A DNA stretch of 64,000 bases from Jacaranda mimosifolia (lineage: Eukaryota > Streptophyta > Magnoliopsida > Lamiales > Bignoniaceae). The notes below the pieces were generated by a model. It did not search any database and was not told where the DNA came from. It saw only the letters and a program-made list of their open reading frames with translations. The DNA lies in contig CM032131.1 of the NCBI GenBank assembly GCA_018894105.1, positions 20,999,578 to 21,063,577 on the forward strand. Reading direction: 5' to 3'. This document shows positions 1 to 10,740 of this stretch, piece by piece (the first letter of the stretch is position 1; each line of letters begins with the position of its first letter). The translations under genes and the position numbers were made by a program.

Positions 1-1
1 T

Positions 2-940
2 GTCAGTGGTTCCAGAGAGCCCCTTCCCAAAGAGAAGCATGATGAGACGGCGTACACTACATCAGAACCTGCCAACCATGAACACACTGATTCTGATGCA
101 GACTTTGACATCATAGATTTTCCAGAAGTTCCTAAGCAGCCGTTACAGTCAAATAAAGACACAGTCTCAGCACCAGAGATGCTGCCTTTTCCTGCCTCTG
201 CGCTATCTGATGTTGATGATCAAGAAGAACCAAATCCTTCTGGAGATAACAGAAATGCATCACTGTCGGAGCCTGAGGAAGTCTTGCTGAAGAAATCTGT
301 TCCACAGGAAGATGCTTCACCCAACAATAATGCAGGTCCAGTGGAAGACAAACAATTTGTGCCATTCATATCTCCTCCATCACAAACTTCAGCATCATTT
401 CCTGTGAGAGAACACAACTCACCTCCCTCTATCTCAAAGACCAAAAATGATAATGTGGATTTACAGGATGTATTGGCTGCTGCTCAGGCAGCTGCAGAAA
501 CAGCTGAGCGCGCTGCAGCGGCTGCTCGGTCTGCAGCTAGTATTGCTCAACTTCGAATCAGTGAGCTTGTTAAGAAAAAGAATGATGAAGTTTCAGTTCC
601 CAGTGTTGAGAACCCATTTCATCTGGGCAAAACAAAGTCAGATGTGGTAGAAAAGACTGATCTAGAACAACAGAACTCAGTTGGTGATTCTGGCAGTCCA
701 AGCCAAAACGATGGCTGTGAAAATTACAGAACTCATCATCAGCCAACAGCTCATCCATCATATTATGATCGACAAGTGGCTGCAGATTCCTCTTCACCTG
801 GCAGCAATGTACTCAGCCATCATCAACCACAGAGATTGCCTTCGATGGATGATGAAACATATTTCTCATACCCAAACTTATTCACATCTCAAGGTTCAAA
901 TCTGAGCCCTCGTGCACAGTCATTTAAAGACTCTAAGTGA
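2..940 (+). CDS. IST1-like protein, C-terminal part (regulator of VPS4 in the MVB pathway), 5'-partial
   Basis: The frame is open from base 2 to the TGA at 938-940, giving 312 residues. The start lies upstream of the window, so this is the last exon or its tail. The sequence is acidic, Ser/Pro-rich and low in complexity, with an acidic DADFDIIDFPEVP stretch (about residues 33-45) and then an Ala-rich amphipathic segment, AAQAAAETAERAAAAARSAA (about residues 158-177), followed by IAQLRISEL. From family knowledge this Ala-rich block is typical of the variable tail of plant IST1-like proteins. IST1 proteins bind ESCRT-III and VPS4 through an N-terminal IST1 domain, which is not in the window, and act in endosomal sorting of ubiquitinated membrane cargo. 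The family call rests on the tail only. The reading frame itself is secure because the ORF is long and ends cleanly. Confidence 0.75.
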   Translation, partial: VSGSREPLPKEKHDETAYTTSEPANHEHTDSDADFDIIDFPEVPKQPLQSNKDTVSAPEMLPFPASALSDVDDQEEPNPSGDNRNASLSEPEEVLLKKSVPQEDASPNNNAGPVEDKQFVPFISPPSQTSASFPVREHNSPPSISKTKNDNVDLQDVLAAAQAAAETAERAAAAARSAASIAQLRISELVKKKNDEVSVPSVENPFHLGKTKSDVVEKTDLEQQNSVGDSGSPSQNDGCENYRTHHQPTAHPSYYDRQVAADSSSPGSNVLSHHQPQRLPSMDDETYFSYPNLFTSQGSNLSPRAQSFKDSK

Positions 941-1626
941 GCAATGATATTTACTTTTGATATGTGGATATTGATACAGTTTTTCAACATTTCCATAATC
1001 TTCTATGGGCTGTGAGGTGAATCGAGCTATTTTATATGTACGACTGTTATTCTACACGTTCAAACTACCTGTTGTAAATTCAGTTTGCTTGGTTCTTATG
1101 TTTTAAGCCATGCATGAAGAATCTGTCTTGCACCTGCAGTTGGTCAGTGAGACAGTGTTCGAGATGCTATCGCTCTCACCGGTGAGATGGTGTATTTTAA
1201 GTGGAAGGTTGTAATAATTTAAATATACGAACTTTTATACTATAGTTATAATGGTGAGGAAAAGCATAGATAAAAAAAGTTCACATTTCTATGGGACATA
1301 AGAAAAATAGAAAACTTTACAATGGACTGAAGTCTGTATTACGCCATAGGACATGGTTATTATAAAGGCGTAAAAGGAATATGAGATTCATTATTAATCA
1401 AAATATAAATACTAAAAAAGTAAACTTTCAACTTCCTAACTTGTGTTTTACTTTGTAGATGCTGTATTTATATTTCTACGGATATATCTGTATATTAGTC
1501 ATAAATGTCAAACACATGACACGTTAATTATTATATATTTATTATTTATTTGTTCTTTAAATATGCTTTTGAAGCGTTGGATTCATATTAAGTGTCAATA
1601 AATCTCATGTTATATTCAGGTATGTG

Positions 1627-1664
<38 letters not shown>

Positions 1665-1771
1665 AAGATGGAGAAAAGGAGCAAACAGGGCCGCCATAGT
1701 CTCAAATTTTTATGTATATTTAGCAAAATTCAAATTTGGTCTTATTTCAATTTATGAATTGCTTTCTTACG
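941..1771. other. IST1-like 3' UTR and AT-rich intergenic spacer
   Basis: No coding signal. The first 250-300 bases are probably the 3' UTR of the upstream gene; AT-rich stretches around 1210-1225 could serve polyadenylation, but no canonical signal stands out. The rest is AT-rich spacer containing one dinucleotide repeat. Confidence 0.5.
1627..1664. repeat. (TA)n(TG)n microsatellite
   Basis: A run of TA dinucleotides passes directly into a run of TG dinucleotides ending at about 1664. It is a simple repeat in spacer downstream of the IST1-like gene. Confidence 0.9.
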
Positions 1772-2713
1772 TAGGATTGTAAAAGAGTCAAGTTCTGAAA
1801 AGTTTTTGAACTCAAATTTGAGTTCGATGAGTTCATATAACTAAGCTCAAATTTGAGTTTGGTGAGCTTGTAAAATTAAATTTGAATTTGTAATTCTTTT
1901 TGTAACTAAGCTCAAATATGAGTTTGGTGAGCTTGTAAAAGTAAATTTGAATTTGTAATTCTTTATGTATTCCTAATAATTTTTATAAATTTAATAGTAG
2001 CAAAAATAGTATTTAAATTTTCAATATTAACAATCAATAATATACCAATATTGACAAGATTTTTATTATTACTAGGTTATCACTATAGGTCTGTCGCTGA
2101 TTGTCAATTTTGATAACTTAAATATTAGTTCTTATCATTATTAATCTATATTGTACAAAACAAAAATCATCGTCACTTAAAAAAAATATTATTAGTGACA
2201 AAATAAAAATTATTATTACTTAATATATGTTGTTAGTGATAATTTTTACATTTTGCATTTATTTTTCTCACTGATATTATATTTTATTGTAGTGCATAAA
2301 AAAATACATAAATTACTTTAAATTATTTTAATTCAAATTGTTAGTTTTTGTTTCTTTTCTTGTATCATTACTATTATATTTGATTAATTACTTAATATAT
2401 AATTTAAAATTATTTTTGTTTTATTGCAATAGATATTTATTATTGCTGTAGTAATAATTTCTATTTTATTTAAAAATATTTTACTTTTAATATAATTGTT
2501 ATATACTTAATAAAAAATTTCACTTTATTGTAAATGAAAGAAAATTTTTATTAATTTTTCATTATTGTTATCATATAAAAGTAAAACATTAAATATAAGA
2601 ACTTAAAAAAAAGACTCATGAGCTCTTGAACACTTATATATGAGCTCGAAATCAACAATTGGAACTCGAATTAAGTCTTTCTTGAATCAATTCAACTTAT
2701 CTACAACTTTACT
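1772..2713. mobile_element. Degenerate non-autonomous hAT-like element
   Basis: The left edge (taggattgtaaaagagtcaa) and the right part (gactcatgagctcttgaaca, then a block running to attcaacttatctacaac) resemble the ends and inner GAGCTC-rich blocks of the well-defined hAT element at 43783-44280. The left arm holds an imperfect direct duplication of about 75 bases (around 1841-1965, built on aagctcaaatttgagttt). No clean 8-bp target duplication is visible, so the limits are approximate. A CACTA-type end fragment (2030-2294) appears to lie within it. Confidence 0.45.
2030..2294. mobile_element. CACTA-type terminal fragment (degenerate)
   Basis: The block ends in ttttattgtagtg at 2294, the reverse complement of a CACTA terminus (CACTACAAtaaaa). 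Inside it, short motifs such as ttagtgacaaaat and ttgttagtgata recur in both orientations, as expected of subterminal repeats. The left terminus is not recognisable. Confidence 0.4.
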
Positions 2714-3955
2714 TTTGTATATGACCAAAGGCAAAATTATCAAGTTTGCCCCTAAGTAGGAGTTCTTGACAATATTTTAGGACTTTAGTTAGTCGAAGTT
2801 GTAATTTAAGATTCTAATTAAAAAAATTCATCAGTTAAAAATAATGGTAGATGAAAAATCTAGAAGTCACCGGGGTTAATTCTACATGAACAATTTCCGA
2901 CTAACATCAGCCAAAAAAATCATACATGGATACAACTACTTGCCTGCCTGACGGAGGATCATTAGTGTTTTAAAACTTTAATTAGTTGAGGTGGCAATTA
3001 GAATTAGATATGTATTGTTTAGATCAATACCTACAGCTATCAAAAGGATTTTCTTGTAATCATTGTCCTAATCCCGACAAGCAAATGTGATTGGGATGTA
3101 AACTACTCTTGTATATGTTTTCTTATTCGGTCAATATATTAATTTTTGCCATCTTCATATTACGCACCGTACATAGTGGCTTATACGACGTATTTGGTTC
3201 TAACTCTTTAAATTATACATGACTATAGGATATGGTCACACATATAATGATGGTCTTGAAATCTTGATCTTAAAATAATTTTTAATCTTAAAATCGTTCC
3301 AAATTATGGAGTCTTTTGAGATAGACATTGATAGATTTGGATAGGCTTGTGCTACAATGCACATTCTAATAATTAAAAAATGCCCCATTTCATGGGCGAT
3401 CAGTGTAGAGATACTAATGCATATTAATACTTGCTTGTTAGAGAATAAGTTTACAAAAATGGCTCTACCTGGAGAAATCCAAAAGAATCTATAGTGGTAT
3501 ATTAGTAATGAATATTCTCATATTTACCACAATGCATATTATTAGTCTTTAGACTTGAGGTTCCATGGGAACTTTGTGTATAAGTAAAAGTTGTCTTGAT
3601 CACGTAGAGGATCGTATGAGGTTTGTGTTGTTTGTATTATTTACTTGTGCATGGAGGTTTGTGAGAACTAATAAATGATCTATTGCTCATTTTGTTGGAT
3701 GAATTGATTTCTTATGTGTTCTAAAATTCTTGCACAAGATGGTCTTACTATTTGAAATGAAATTTGAGAAGTTGAGGTCATTTGAATTGATCATTAGGAT
3801 TAGATATATAATTATTGAGGCTATTGAGAAGTTGATAAATTTTATATTCTCATGCCTCAACTGGGAAATAGAAAATGGAAAGATTGAATTTGCATAGTCC
3901 TCGTAAATGGGAGGTTTACACATTTCATTCACTTGTTGATTGGGCTTCACTAATG
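2714..3955. other. AT-rich intergenic stretch, nothing recognised
   Basis: No ORF with a recognisable product, no RNA gene and no clear repeat boundary. The short minus-strand frame at 3687-3950 has no domain-like features. Confidence 0.5.
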
Positions 3956-3959
3956 CTTT

Positions 3960-4218
3960 AAGTTGTCATATGACAATTAATGACACACTAATAAGTAACA
4001 AATGACAATAAGTAATAAAATTTTCATTGTTATTTAGTGTCAGTACAAATATTCATTGATTGTTAATGATAACAACTTAAATATTATATATTGTTGTCAT
4101 TGTTAATTTTGTTTGATAAAATAAAATTCTTTACAATTAAATTATATAATGAGTAATAATTTTTATATTGTCATTTATTATTTTATCATTAATATTTTTT
4201 TTTTCTTTCCTTGTAGTG
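3960..4218. mobile_element. CACTA-type terminal fragment (degenerate)
   Basis: The block ends in tttctttccttgtagtg at 4218, the reverse complement of CACTACAAGGAAAG, a typical CACTA end. Motifs such as atgacaataagtaa and gtcattgttaat recur in both orientations upstream. No matching left end was found, so it is probably a truncated copy. Confidence 0.45.
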
Positions 4219-5910
4219 CTTCCTTCTCTTATTTCCCCTTGTTGTTTTTCTCAAACAACTGAACTTATATTTTCAATTTTATTTTCAATCTTTTTTTTCC
4301 GTCATCAAAATTTTTGAGCCAAGGAAACGGTTGGTCAAAATTCGATGTGGATTGTCCCTATTAATATTAGTGGGTGGGTTATTTGAAACTAATATTTGAA
4401 CCATGCACGGGAGGGATCATTCATTGAGACTTATATCACTGTCCATGGAGGCATGGAAGAGAAGTAACAGAAAAGAAGGGTCCATTTTATCTGATTGTTC
4501 ACGTTCGTGGCAGCCTACCTTCATTAATAAACAGCCCGGCGAATCCCAGTCTGGATGTTTTATCCTATTTTGTATTTTATCTTCTATTTTTATTTATAAA
4601 ATGTATTAAATATTTTTTATAAAAATAATTAATTAAAAATTAATATACTTAATGCATATATATATATATTATTAAATTAAAATAAGAAATCAATACATGA
4701 AATGAAATAAAAAATTCAAGGTGGGCCAGTCCCTCACTAATTTCTCCATTTCCATGTCCTCATCATTTAACTCATCCCTCTCCTTACAATTATAAATAAA
4801 ACCTTTTTGAATTCAATATTAATACAGTTTTGGTTTGAAAATTCTAGACGAACATCGCTGACTATCTATGTAGAAATTTTGTGCTCTTTCTATTTCATAT
4901 AGGAATATGCGTGACGGACTTTTTCAAACAAATTAAAATATCAATACGTTTTGGATGGAAAATATTGAGCATTTCATATCTCCCAAATTAAGTTTCTTTT
5001 TGATCCAATAAAAAAGTAAAAAACTTCCCATTAAAAAAAAAAAAAAAAAGATTTCGGTTATAGCTTTTTGAATATACTAACTCAAGAGAATGATCAGTTA
5101 AATAATACCGAAAAAAGATAATATATGAATTCTTAGGTATATATGGGTACGCAAAAGACGTATATAAGACATTTGCTTAGGAGGAAAATTGGATATGATT
5201 TATCTCAATTTAGCATTGTTGTTCTACGTATTCTGATTGTATTTATTTTCTATATTATAAAAAAAATTATTTTATATTGATCACTGTATTAGTAACTTAT
5301 AAATATACCAAATGACATAAAAAATAATAGTATTATTTGTTAAGTTCAGAATATGTAGTATTTTTAATTTTAATAATTGTTTGTGCTACATATATATGTA
5401 CATTAATTAAAAGTATAATATGAATTTTTTATTCTATATCATATATGTATAATACATTGCACCCAATATTTGATATATACATAAGTTGGAAATTAATTAC
5501 CTTCGTTACATATATAGTATTTAGTGTGGGTATTTCATCCTCTAATTCAATGTATTGTATATATGCCAAGTGTGTTCGATTTTTAATCAATTATTTTTAT
5601 AAGAAAATATTTCATACACATGTTATATATTCATGCAATGAAATAGATGATGAAATATAAATTGAAATAAAGGGTCTAAGTCGTAAATATTTACTTAGTA
5701 ATTGGATAAATTTTAGGAGGAATGTTAAAACATTTTGAATTTTATTAGGGGGACTGACCAAAACACGTGACTGTTTTGAAAACATACCCTCTTTGAAAAG
5801 GAAGCCATGTTTCATGTGAATTGCATCAGATGTACTTCATTATGTATTAATTAATACCACCCTCCATCCCACTCCATTTTTCCCGGCCTCTTCGATCCTC
5901 CTCCCTCCAT
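4219..5910. other. AT-rich intergenic DNA upstream of the EPF2-like gene
   Basis: No supported gene. It contains poly(A) near 5033-5050 and several AT runs. The last part is presumably distal promoter sequence of the EPF2-like gene; I cannot assign specific factor-binding sites. Confidence 0.5.
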
Positions 5911-5916
5911 ATGTCT

Positions 5917-5924
5917 TATATAAA
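5917..5924 (+). promoter_or_regulatory. TATA box of the EPF2-like gene
   Basis: TATATAAA lies about 190 bases upstream of the proposed ATG (6111), after a C/T-rich tract. Transcription would start near 5950 and give a leader of about 160 bases containing GCTA repeats (5935-5950) and AT repeats. No other TATA-like element with a comparable setting lies nearer. Confidence 0.55.
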
Positions 5925-6110
5925 ATTGAACCTGGCTAGCTAGCTAGCTACTCACTCCTATAATGTTCCAATATTAATTATTCCCTGCAAATAGCTTCAC
6001 ATATAGATATATATATATACACACACACTTGAATTCAATTGATCTTACATTATATTTCTTTCAAGTGTAATCAACCTATATATATATATATATATATGTG
6101 CGCAACAAAA

Positions 6111-6931
6111 ATGATCAGCAGCGCTGCTATTTCCTTGTCTATTGTTTTAATTCTCTTATCTCTACATACCCCTGGTGATAGCCTCAGGCCTCATCATTGT
6201 AAGTGCAAAATTGTCATGATTTCACAATTTTTTCTCTACAAAATACTTGTCCATACTTTGTGATTCAAATTAAATGATACATATATATATATATATATAT
6301 ATTGTCCAACAGTTACCCACCAAAGCAAAGGGACTTACGAGGGTGGCCAAAGCCATAGGCCCTTTCAGGTACCTATATATATATATATATATATATGCTT
6401 CCAAACTTATATAATCTTTCCATTATGCACTCAAATTTAACAGATAAGTTGAATATGCATGGAATTAATTAGTAGTATTTTTCGTGCACAAAAATAATTT
6501 TTATCACTTTTACACTATTTACTTAAAGCGTGTTTGGATGAATATAAGCTTCTCAAAATATTTTATAAAATGTTAGAAAGTATACGATAATTTTTTTTGA
6601 ATATAAACTTATCATTTTATAAGCTATTTAGAAAAAAAATAAGAAAATCTTAATTTATTTCCAAGATATTAACAAGCTTATTTGCTCTTAATTATTTTAA
6701 TTATAAAATTATTATTACTGACATGTTATAAACTTTAATTTTTTATTTTATTCAAACACCACAATAATTTATTTCAAAAATAAGATTCAACATCTTATGA
6801 GCTTTTAAAACATATTATAAGATATATAGACACTTATAAAATCTTTTAAATAAGCTTCAGCAAACACCTGACCTCTCAATTGTCTAGTTAGTCAATGTGT
6901 AAATATTTTATTTCATATGTGCATGCGTCTT

Positions 6932-6981
<50 letters not shown>

Positions 6982-7185
6982 GCGCAGATGCAGGAGGGAG
7001 AGATCGGGATGGAGCTATATGCGACGGCGTCAGGGTCGAGTCTGCCGGATTGTTCGCACGCATGCGGTGGTTGCGTGCCATGCAGGAGGGTCATAATCAG
7101 CTTCAGAAAGTGCTCCGTCGAGTCATGTCCCATCGTCTATCGCTGCATGTGCAAAGGAAGATACTACCATGTACCTTCCAATTGA
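6111..7185 (+). CDS. EPF2: EPF2-like secreted cysteine-rich peptide (epidermal patterning factor), three exons
   Basis: Coding exons are 6111-6198, 6313-6368 and 6988-7185. Both introns are GT-AG, the phases join cleanly, and the product is 113 residues. An in-frame ATG at 6096 would add five residues; 6111 gives the more typical signal peptide. Residues 1 to about 24 are hydrophobic (MISSAAISLSIVLILLSL). A basic, poorly conserved propeptide follows, then a C-terminal domain (about residues 64-113) with GSSLPDCSHACGGCVPC and ending in CKGRYYHVPSN. Eight cysteines are spaced C-x3-C-x2-C-x2-C-x9-C-x4-C-x5-C-x-C. From family knowledge EPF1/EPF2 peptides have eight cysteines and act in the apoplast on ERECTA-family/TMM receptors to limit stomatal lineage entry. 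The YYHVPS ending and GSSLPDC block favour EPF2 over EPF1 or stomagen. Expression in stomatal precursors is inferred from family only. Confidence 0.88.
6281..6302. repeat. (AT)n microsatellite in intron 1 of the EPF2-like gene
   Basis: An AT dinucleotide run ends about 10 bases before the exon 2 acceptor (AG at 6311-6312). A second AT run begins directly after the exon 2 donor (about 6373-6397). Confidence 0.85.
6530..6867. mobile_element. MITE in intron 2 of the EPF2-like gene
   Basis: The left end gtgtttggatgaatataagc and the reverse complement of the right end (gtgtttgctgaagcttattt) form imperfect terminal inverted repeats around an AT-rich core with no ORF. This matches a common plant MITE type whose ends start GTGTTTGG and contain AAGCTT. 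No convincing target duplication was found. A similar but more worn copy lies at about 37825-38125. Confidence 0.55.
6935..6980. repeat. (CT)n(AT)n compound microsatellite at the intron 2 acceptor
   Basis: About 14 CT units pass directly into about 9 AT units, ending 8 bases before exon 3 (6988). The CT run occupies the place of a polypyrimidine tract, so its length could affect splicing. Confidence 0.92.
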
Positions 7186-7395
7186 TCATTTATATGTTAA
7201 AAATGATTGTCCCATGCACATGACCACATCAAAATTTCGTCTTCAGTTTTATGGGATTTCAAGATTGCTTACTTTTTGATTTGCTAGATAAAGTAATGTT
7301 AGTTTTCTTCAATCTTATTAGTAGTAATCTTAGCCATGCATTAAGAGATGTATATGATTCGATTTTAATTTGCTCTCTCTCGTTTTTTATCTTTT

Positions 7396-7704
7396 TGAAA
7401 TGGCAAAATAAAATTCCTAAGGAGAAATATTTTAAAAATAAATAAGATGTCTAATTAAATAAATTAATAGATAAGAAAAAGGGTCAATAAACCCAACAAA
7501 TAAGCCATCAAGATGGGCTCCAAGTGGATTGAAGCCCACCAAGAATTCAATTACTATAAATACCAACTCTTGTAGTCAAAAAGGCATCAAACAATAATTT
7601 GCAAACTTGAACTCTGACTCTACGCAAGCGCATATCAGGAGCATAAGCCCAACATCACATTGACCTTTTTGAAAGGACTTGGACCTCATTTCCATTCAAC
7701 AACA
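7396..7704 (+). repeat. 5' LTR of the deleted Tat-type element
   Basis: It begins TGAAATGGCAAAATAAAATT and aligns by eye with 14505-14826 over most of its length, including the shared blocks around gaagcccacc and ctctacgcaag. A TATA box (TATAAATA, about 7555-7562) marks the internal promoter. Confidence 0.78.
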
Positions 7705-8127
7705 ACTTGGCTCCAGTATAGGAACTCCTTTCTGAAGTAAGGAATGTTGATAATGTAATGAGGTCCAAAGCTTGAGACTACAGTTCCTAGGCAGCACCAC
7801 AAAAGCTCTTACATGGAGATTAACTGATGGTAGGCACAGTGCCATCCAACAACAGAGCCCGCATCCAGCGTGCACTTGCCATCAGAGGCGACACTTGAGT
7901 AGTAAGCTCTGCTCTCTAGATGACCAATGCTGTAGATGATTCAAGAAGTACTAAAGCGAAATGGGAGGTGCCTCAACCTTGAAAATGGGGTTGTGGAATA
8001 GCAATACAAGCATTATGCTGCTAGGCGAAGCAATATGAATGTTGCATCATAGTGCTGGTTGAGAACTCCTTCACCTAAGCTACGGCTAAAGCAATGGCGC
8101 AATATGCTGTCAATCACCACTTGTAGG

Positions 8128-8719
8128 TAGGGGTGTTCGCGGTTCGGTTTGGATCAGTTTTGGGACAAAAGTCAACCGATCCAAACTATATAATGTATAT
8201 TGGATCGGTTTGTATCGATTTGACTTTTATTGTAAATCCGATCCAATCCAATCCATTTTAAATCGGTTTGGATTGAATCGGTTAATCGGTTTTTCAATTT
8301 AAATATTTAATTGAAATATTTGACAAATTAATATTGATAAGTAAATTAATTTAATCAATCAATTTGTAAATTTTATTTAGCTATCATATCACACTAATCT
8401 TGTGGAATTAAGTTATATTATGTAAGAACACACAACTTTAAAGTTATAAGTCCACAATAATTATCCCTATATATTTGATTTTTGAAAGTGAAAAAATCCT
8501 AAATTTAGTTTATTTTAATTTTTTTTTATTTTACAATTAAGATATATATATATTTTATATTATTAGTATATAATTTTGGTTCGGTTTGGATTGGATCGGT
8601 ATCGGTTTTAAGAAAACAAATCCAATTCAATCCAAAAAAGTTTGGTTTTTATCGGTTTTCGATTTTTTGGATCTGTTCGTCGGTTTTTTTTTGGATTGGA
8701 TTGGATTTAAACACCCCTA
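8128..8719. mobile_element. Non-autonomous hAT element, 592 bp, TSD cttgtagg
   Basis: Ends: taggggtgttcgcggttcgg on the left and, reverse-complemented, taggggtgtttaaatccaat on the right. An exact 8-bp duplication, cttgtagg, flanks it at 8120-8127 and 8720-8727. The interior is repeats of ggttcggtttggat and cgatccaatccaat in both orientations, with no ORF. TAGGGGTG ends and an 8-bp TSD are hAT hallmarks. It sits in the deleted Tat-type element. Confidence 0.9.
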
Positions 8720-9234
8720 CTTGTAGGAGCAACTTTAGCCCTGTCGTGGGAGTGGGGCAACATCATCATCTCTAGAGAGGAGAGAACATATGGTGAATGA
8801 AGAACGAAGTATTGTCCCTTTGCTAGTTGACTTGCAATTTTCCTTTCGAGCCGATCAAACATAGTAGTTGCTTATCGTAATTGGTGTTTCATCACTATGT
8901 TGTCCCTCAGCACTTAGGAGGTGTAGGAAGCAAATACCTTTCCTTGATTGTTGCTCTCTTGAGATGCAAACCCTTTTCCCCAGCCATCTTGATGGAGTAG
9001 TTCCTCCATGGCATGAAGATCGCCAACTTTCCAAAGTTCAATGGCACAAGTGACCCAAGGAACACTTGGACAACTTTCTGGTGTAATGAAACTCTATGAT
9101 CTGAATGAAGTTGCTTAATGTAATGTGTTTTGCACTAGGCTTACCAAGCGCATTCTAACCCAATTCATTTATATGTTGGTTGGATCCATCACTATCTGAG
9201 AGCATTTGGATGCAACACTTTTCTTATAACTTCT

Positions 9235-9990
9235 CCTCAACCTCAAGTATCATAAGACAGAGGCATACTTGTTTACTATCGAATAGAAAGATGGAGAAAT
9301 CTTGAGAGATTACATCAACTAGTTTATCCGAGTGATCATGAGATTCCATATATCAATTAGGAGCTCCTTCCTAGTACCATTTAAAAAAATTGAAGCATTA
9401 GAAATTCTAAGAATCTATAGTGAGGAAGTTGCATGCCACCTAGATGAACTCCTCATAAGAGTGGACAAATACATATTGATCTAGGAAGTAATGACCTAAT
9501 TAGAGGCTGCGCAAGACACAGAAAGAAGGAGCTAGGTAACACCAACAAGAAGTTAGAGGATCATTGGCATAACCCTCCCAAATTATTCTCCAAATACGCT
9601 TCTTTACATGCCAACAAGACTTAATCCAGCAACCCAAAGATGGTGGACGACCCCACGAGGCAAAAGTCTAAGAAGTGGTGCCTTTTCCACCATGATCGTG
9701 GGCACACTACTGAAGAATGTCAATCTGAAAGAAGATATAGAGAAGTTGATCAATCGTGGTGCCTAAAAGGACAGTTCCAGGATGCAACCTAAACTAGGAA
9801 ATGATGAAGATCACTGACGTGCACCCAATAAATAGTCAAAGTTGAGGGAAAAATAGCGCCAGCATGAGACTAACAACTTTTCCACTGTTGGTGTTATCTT
9901 AATAATCTCAAAAGAACTTGCAGGAGATGATTTCTCTAATGTAAGGTAGGCATTGGCAAGGGTAGCAAGGTTGGCACAAGCCCACATTTT
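9235..9990 (+). pseudogene. gag remnant of the deleted Tat-type element
   Basis: Read across several stops and frame changes, 9240-9500 gives gag-like text (AYLFTIE, then DYINxFI-like segments). At 9661-9720 a clear zinc-knuckle-like motif reads CLFHHDRGHTTEEC, the CxFHxDxGHxTEEC form seen in Tat gag proteins. The region after it has the INxI(S/A)GG-like junction with protease in degraded form. It encodes no intact protein. Confidence 0.7.
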
Positions 9991-10015
9991 GGAACTAACT
10001 TTGAGCGTGTATGAA

Positions 10016-10372
10016 TATGGGTGAGCAACGGTTGGTTCTGTAAATTAATCGACTAAACCAATCGGTTAATTAATCGAAATGAAAAAAAAATTAGTAATCA
10101 TTTACCACACCAAAATTTTTAGTTAACCGGTAAAATTAACTGAAAAAATTCAGTCCGGTTTGGTAAATTAACCAATTAACTACTTCTTATTTAAATTTTT
10201 TCTCAACGTAATTATTCAAAAAAATTATAATAGTGTAGCTCAATCTAAGCAATCTAATGATCCATATTACATTTTCATACAATTTCATACAATGACCTTC
10301 AATTTTTTTTAATGCAAATAATAATCCATGAAAAATTTCTCAAATAAATTGGAGTTTATAAAGTGTAGCAAA

Positions 10373-10415
<43 letters not shown>

Positions 10416-10732
10416 ATTGATCAAGATTATCCCATAATATTAACCATAAAGTTAACGTAAATATAGATGTATGGAATGGCAACAAACATCATGAAACCAA
10501 GTAAAATTAGTGGTGATGTAGAGTACATAAGCTTTCTATTTTGAAAAATTTGGTTAAATCAGTTTTTAACCAAATTTATGTAGAAATTAACTGAACCGAA
10601 AACCAAAAACTTATAAAAAATTAACCATTAACCAAACCAAAAATTAATTGGACAAATTGATTTGGTGAATTTGATTTCGGTTCGGTCGGTTAATCGATTT
10701 TTTCGGTTAATGGATAATTTTGCTCCCCCCTA
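10016..10732. mobile_element. Non-autonomous hAT element, 717 bp, TSD tgtatgaa
   Basis: Left end tatgggtgagcaacgg; right end reverse-complemented taggggggagcaaaa. An exact 8-bp duplication, tgtatgaa, flanks it at 10008-10015 and 10733-10740. Subterminal blocks repeat aaccgaaaa/ttcggttaat motifs in both orientations. A (CT)n(AT)n repeat lies inside at 10373-10414. It interrupts the retroelement between gag and protease. There is no ORF. Confidence 0.9.
10373..10414. repeat. (CT)n(AT)n compound microsatellite inside a hAT element
   Basis: About 10 CT units followed by about 11 AT units. It has the same composite form as the repeat at 6935-6980. Confidence 0.9.
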
Positions 10733-10740
10733 TGTATGAA

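Noticed and set aside
4403..4609. 68-codon frame as a small peptide gene
   Set aside because: No signal peptide, no domain, no promoter or splice context, and it runs into AT-rich simple sequence.
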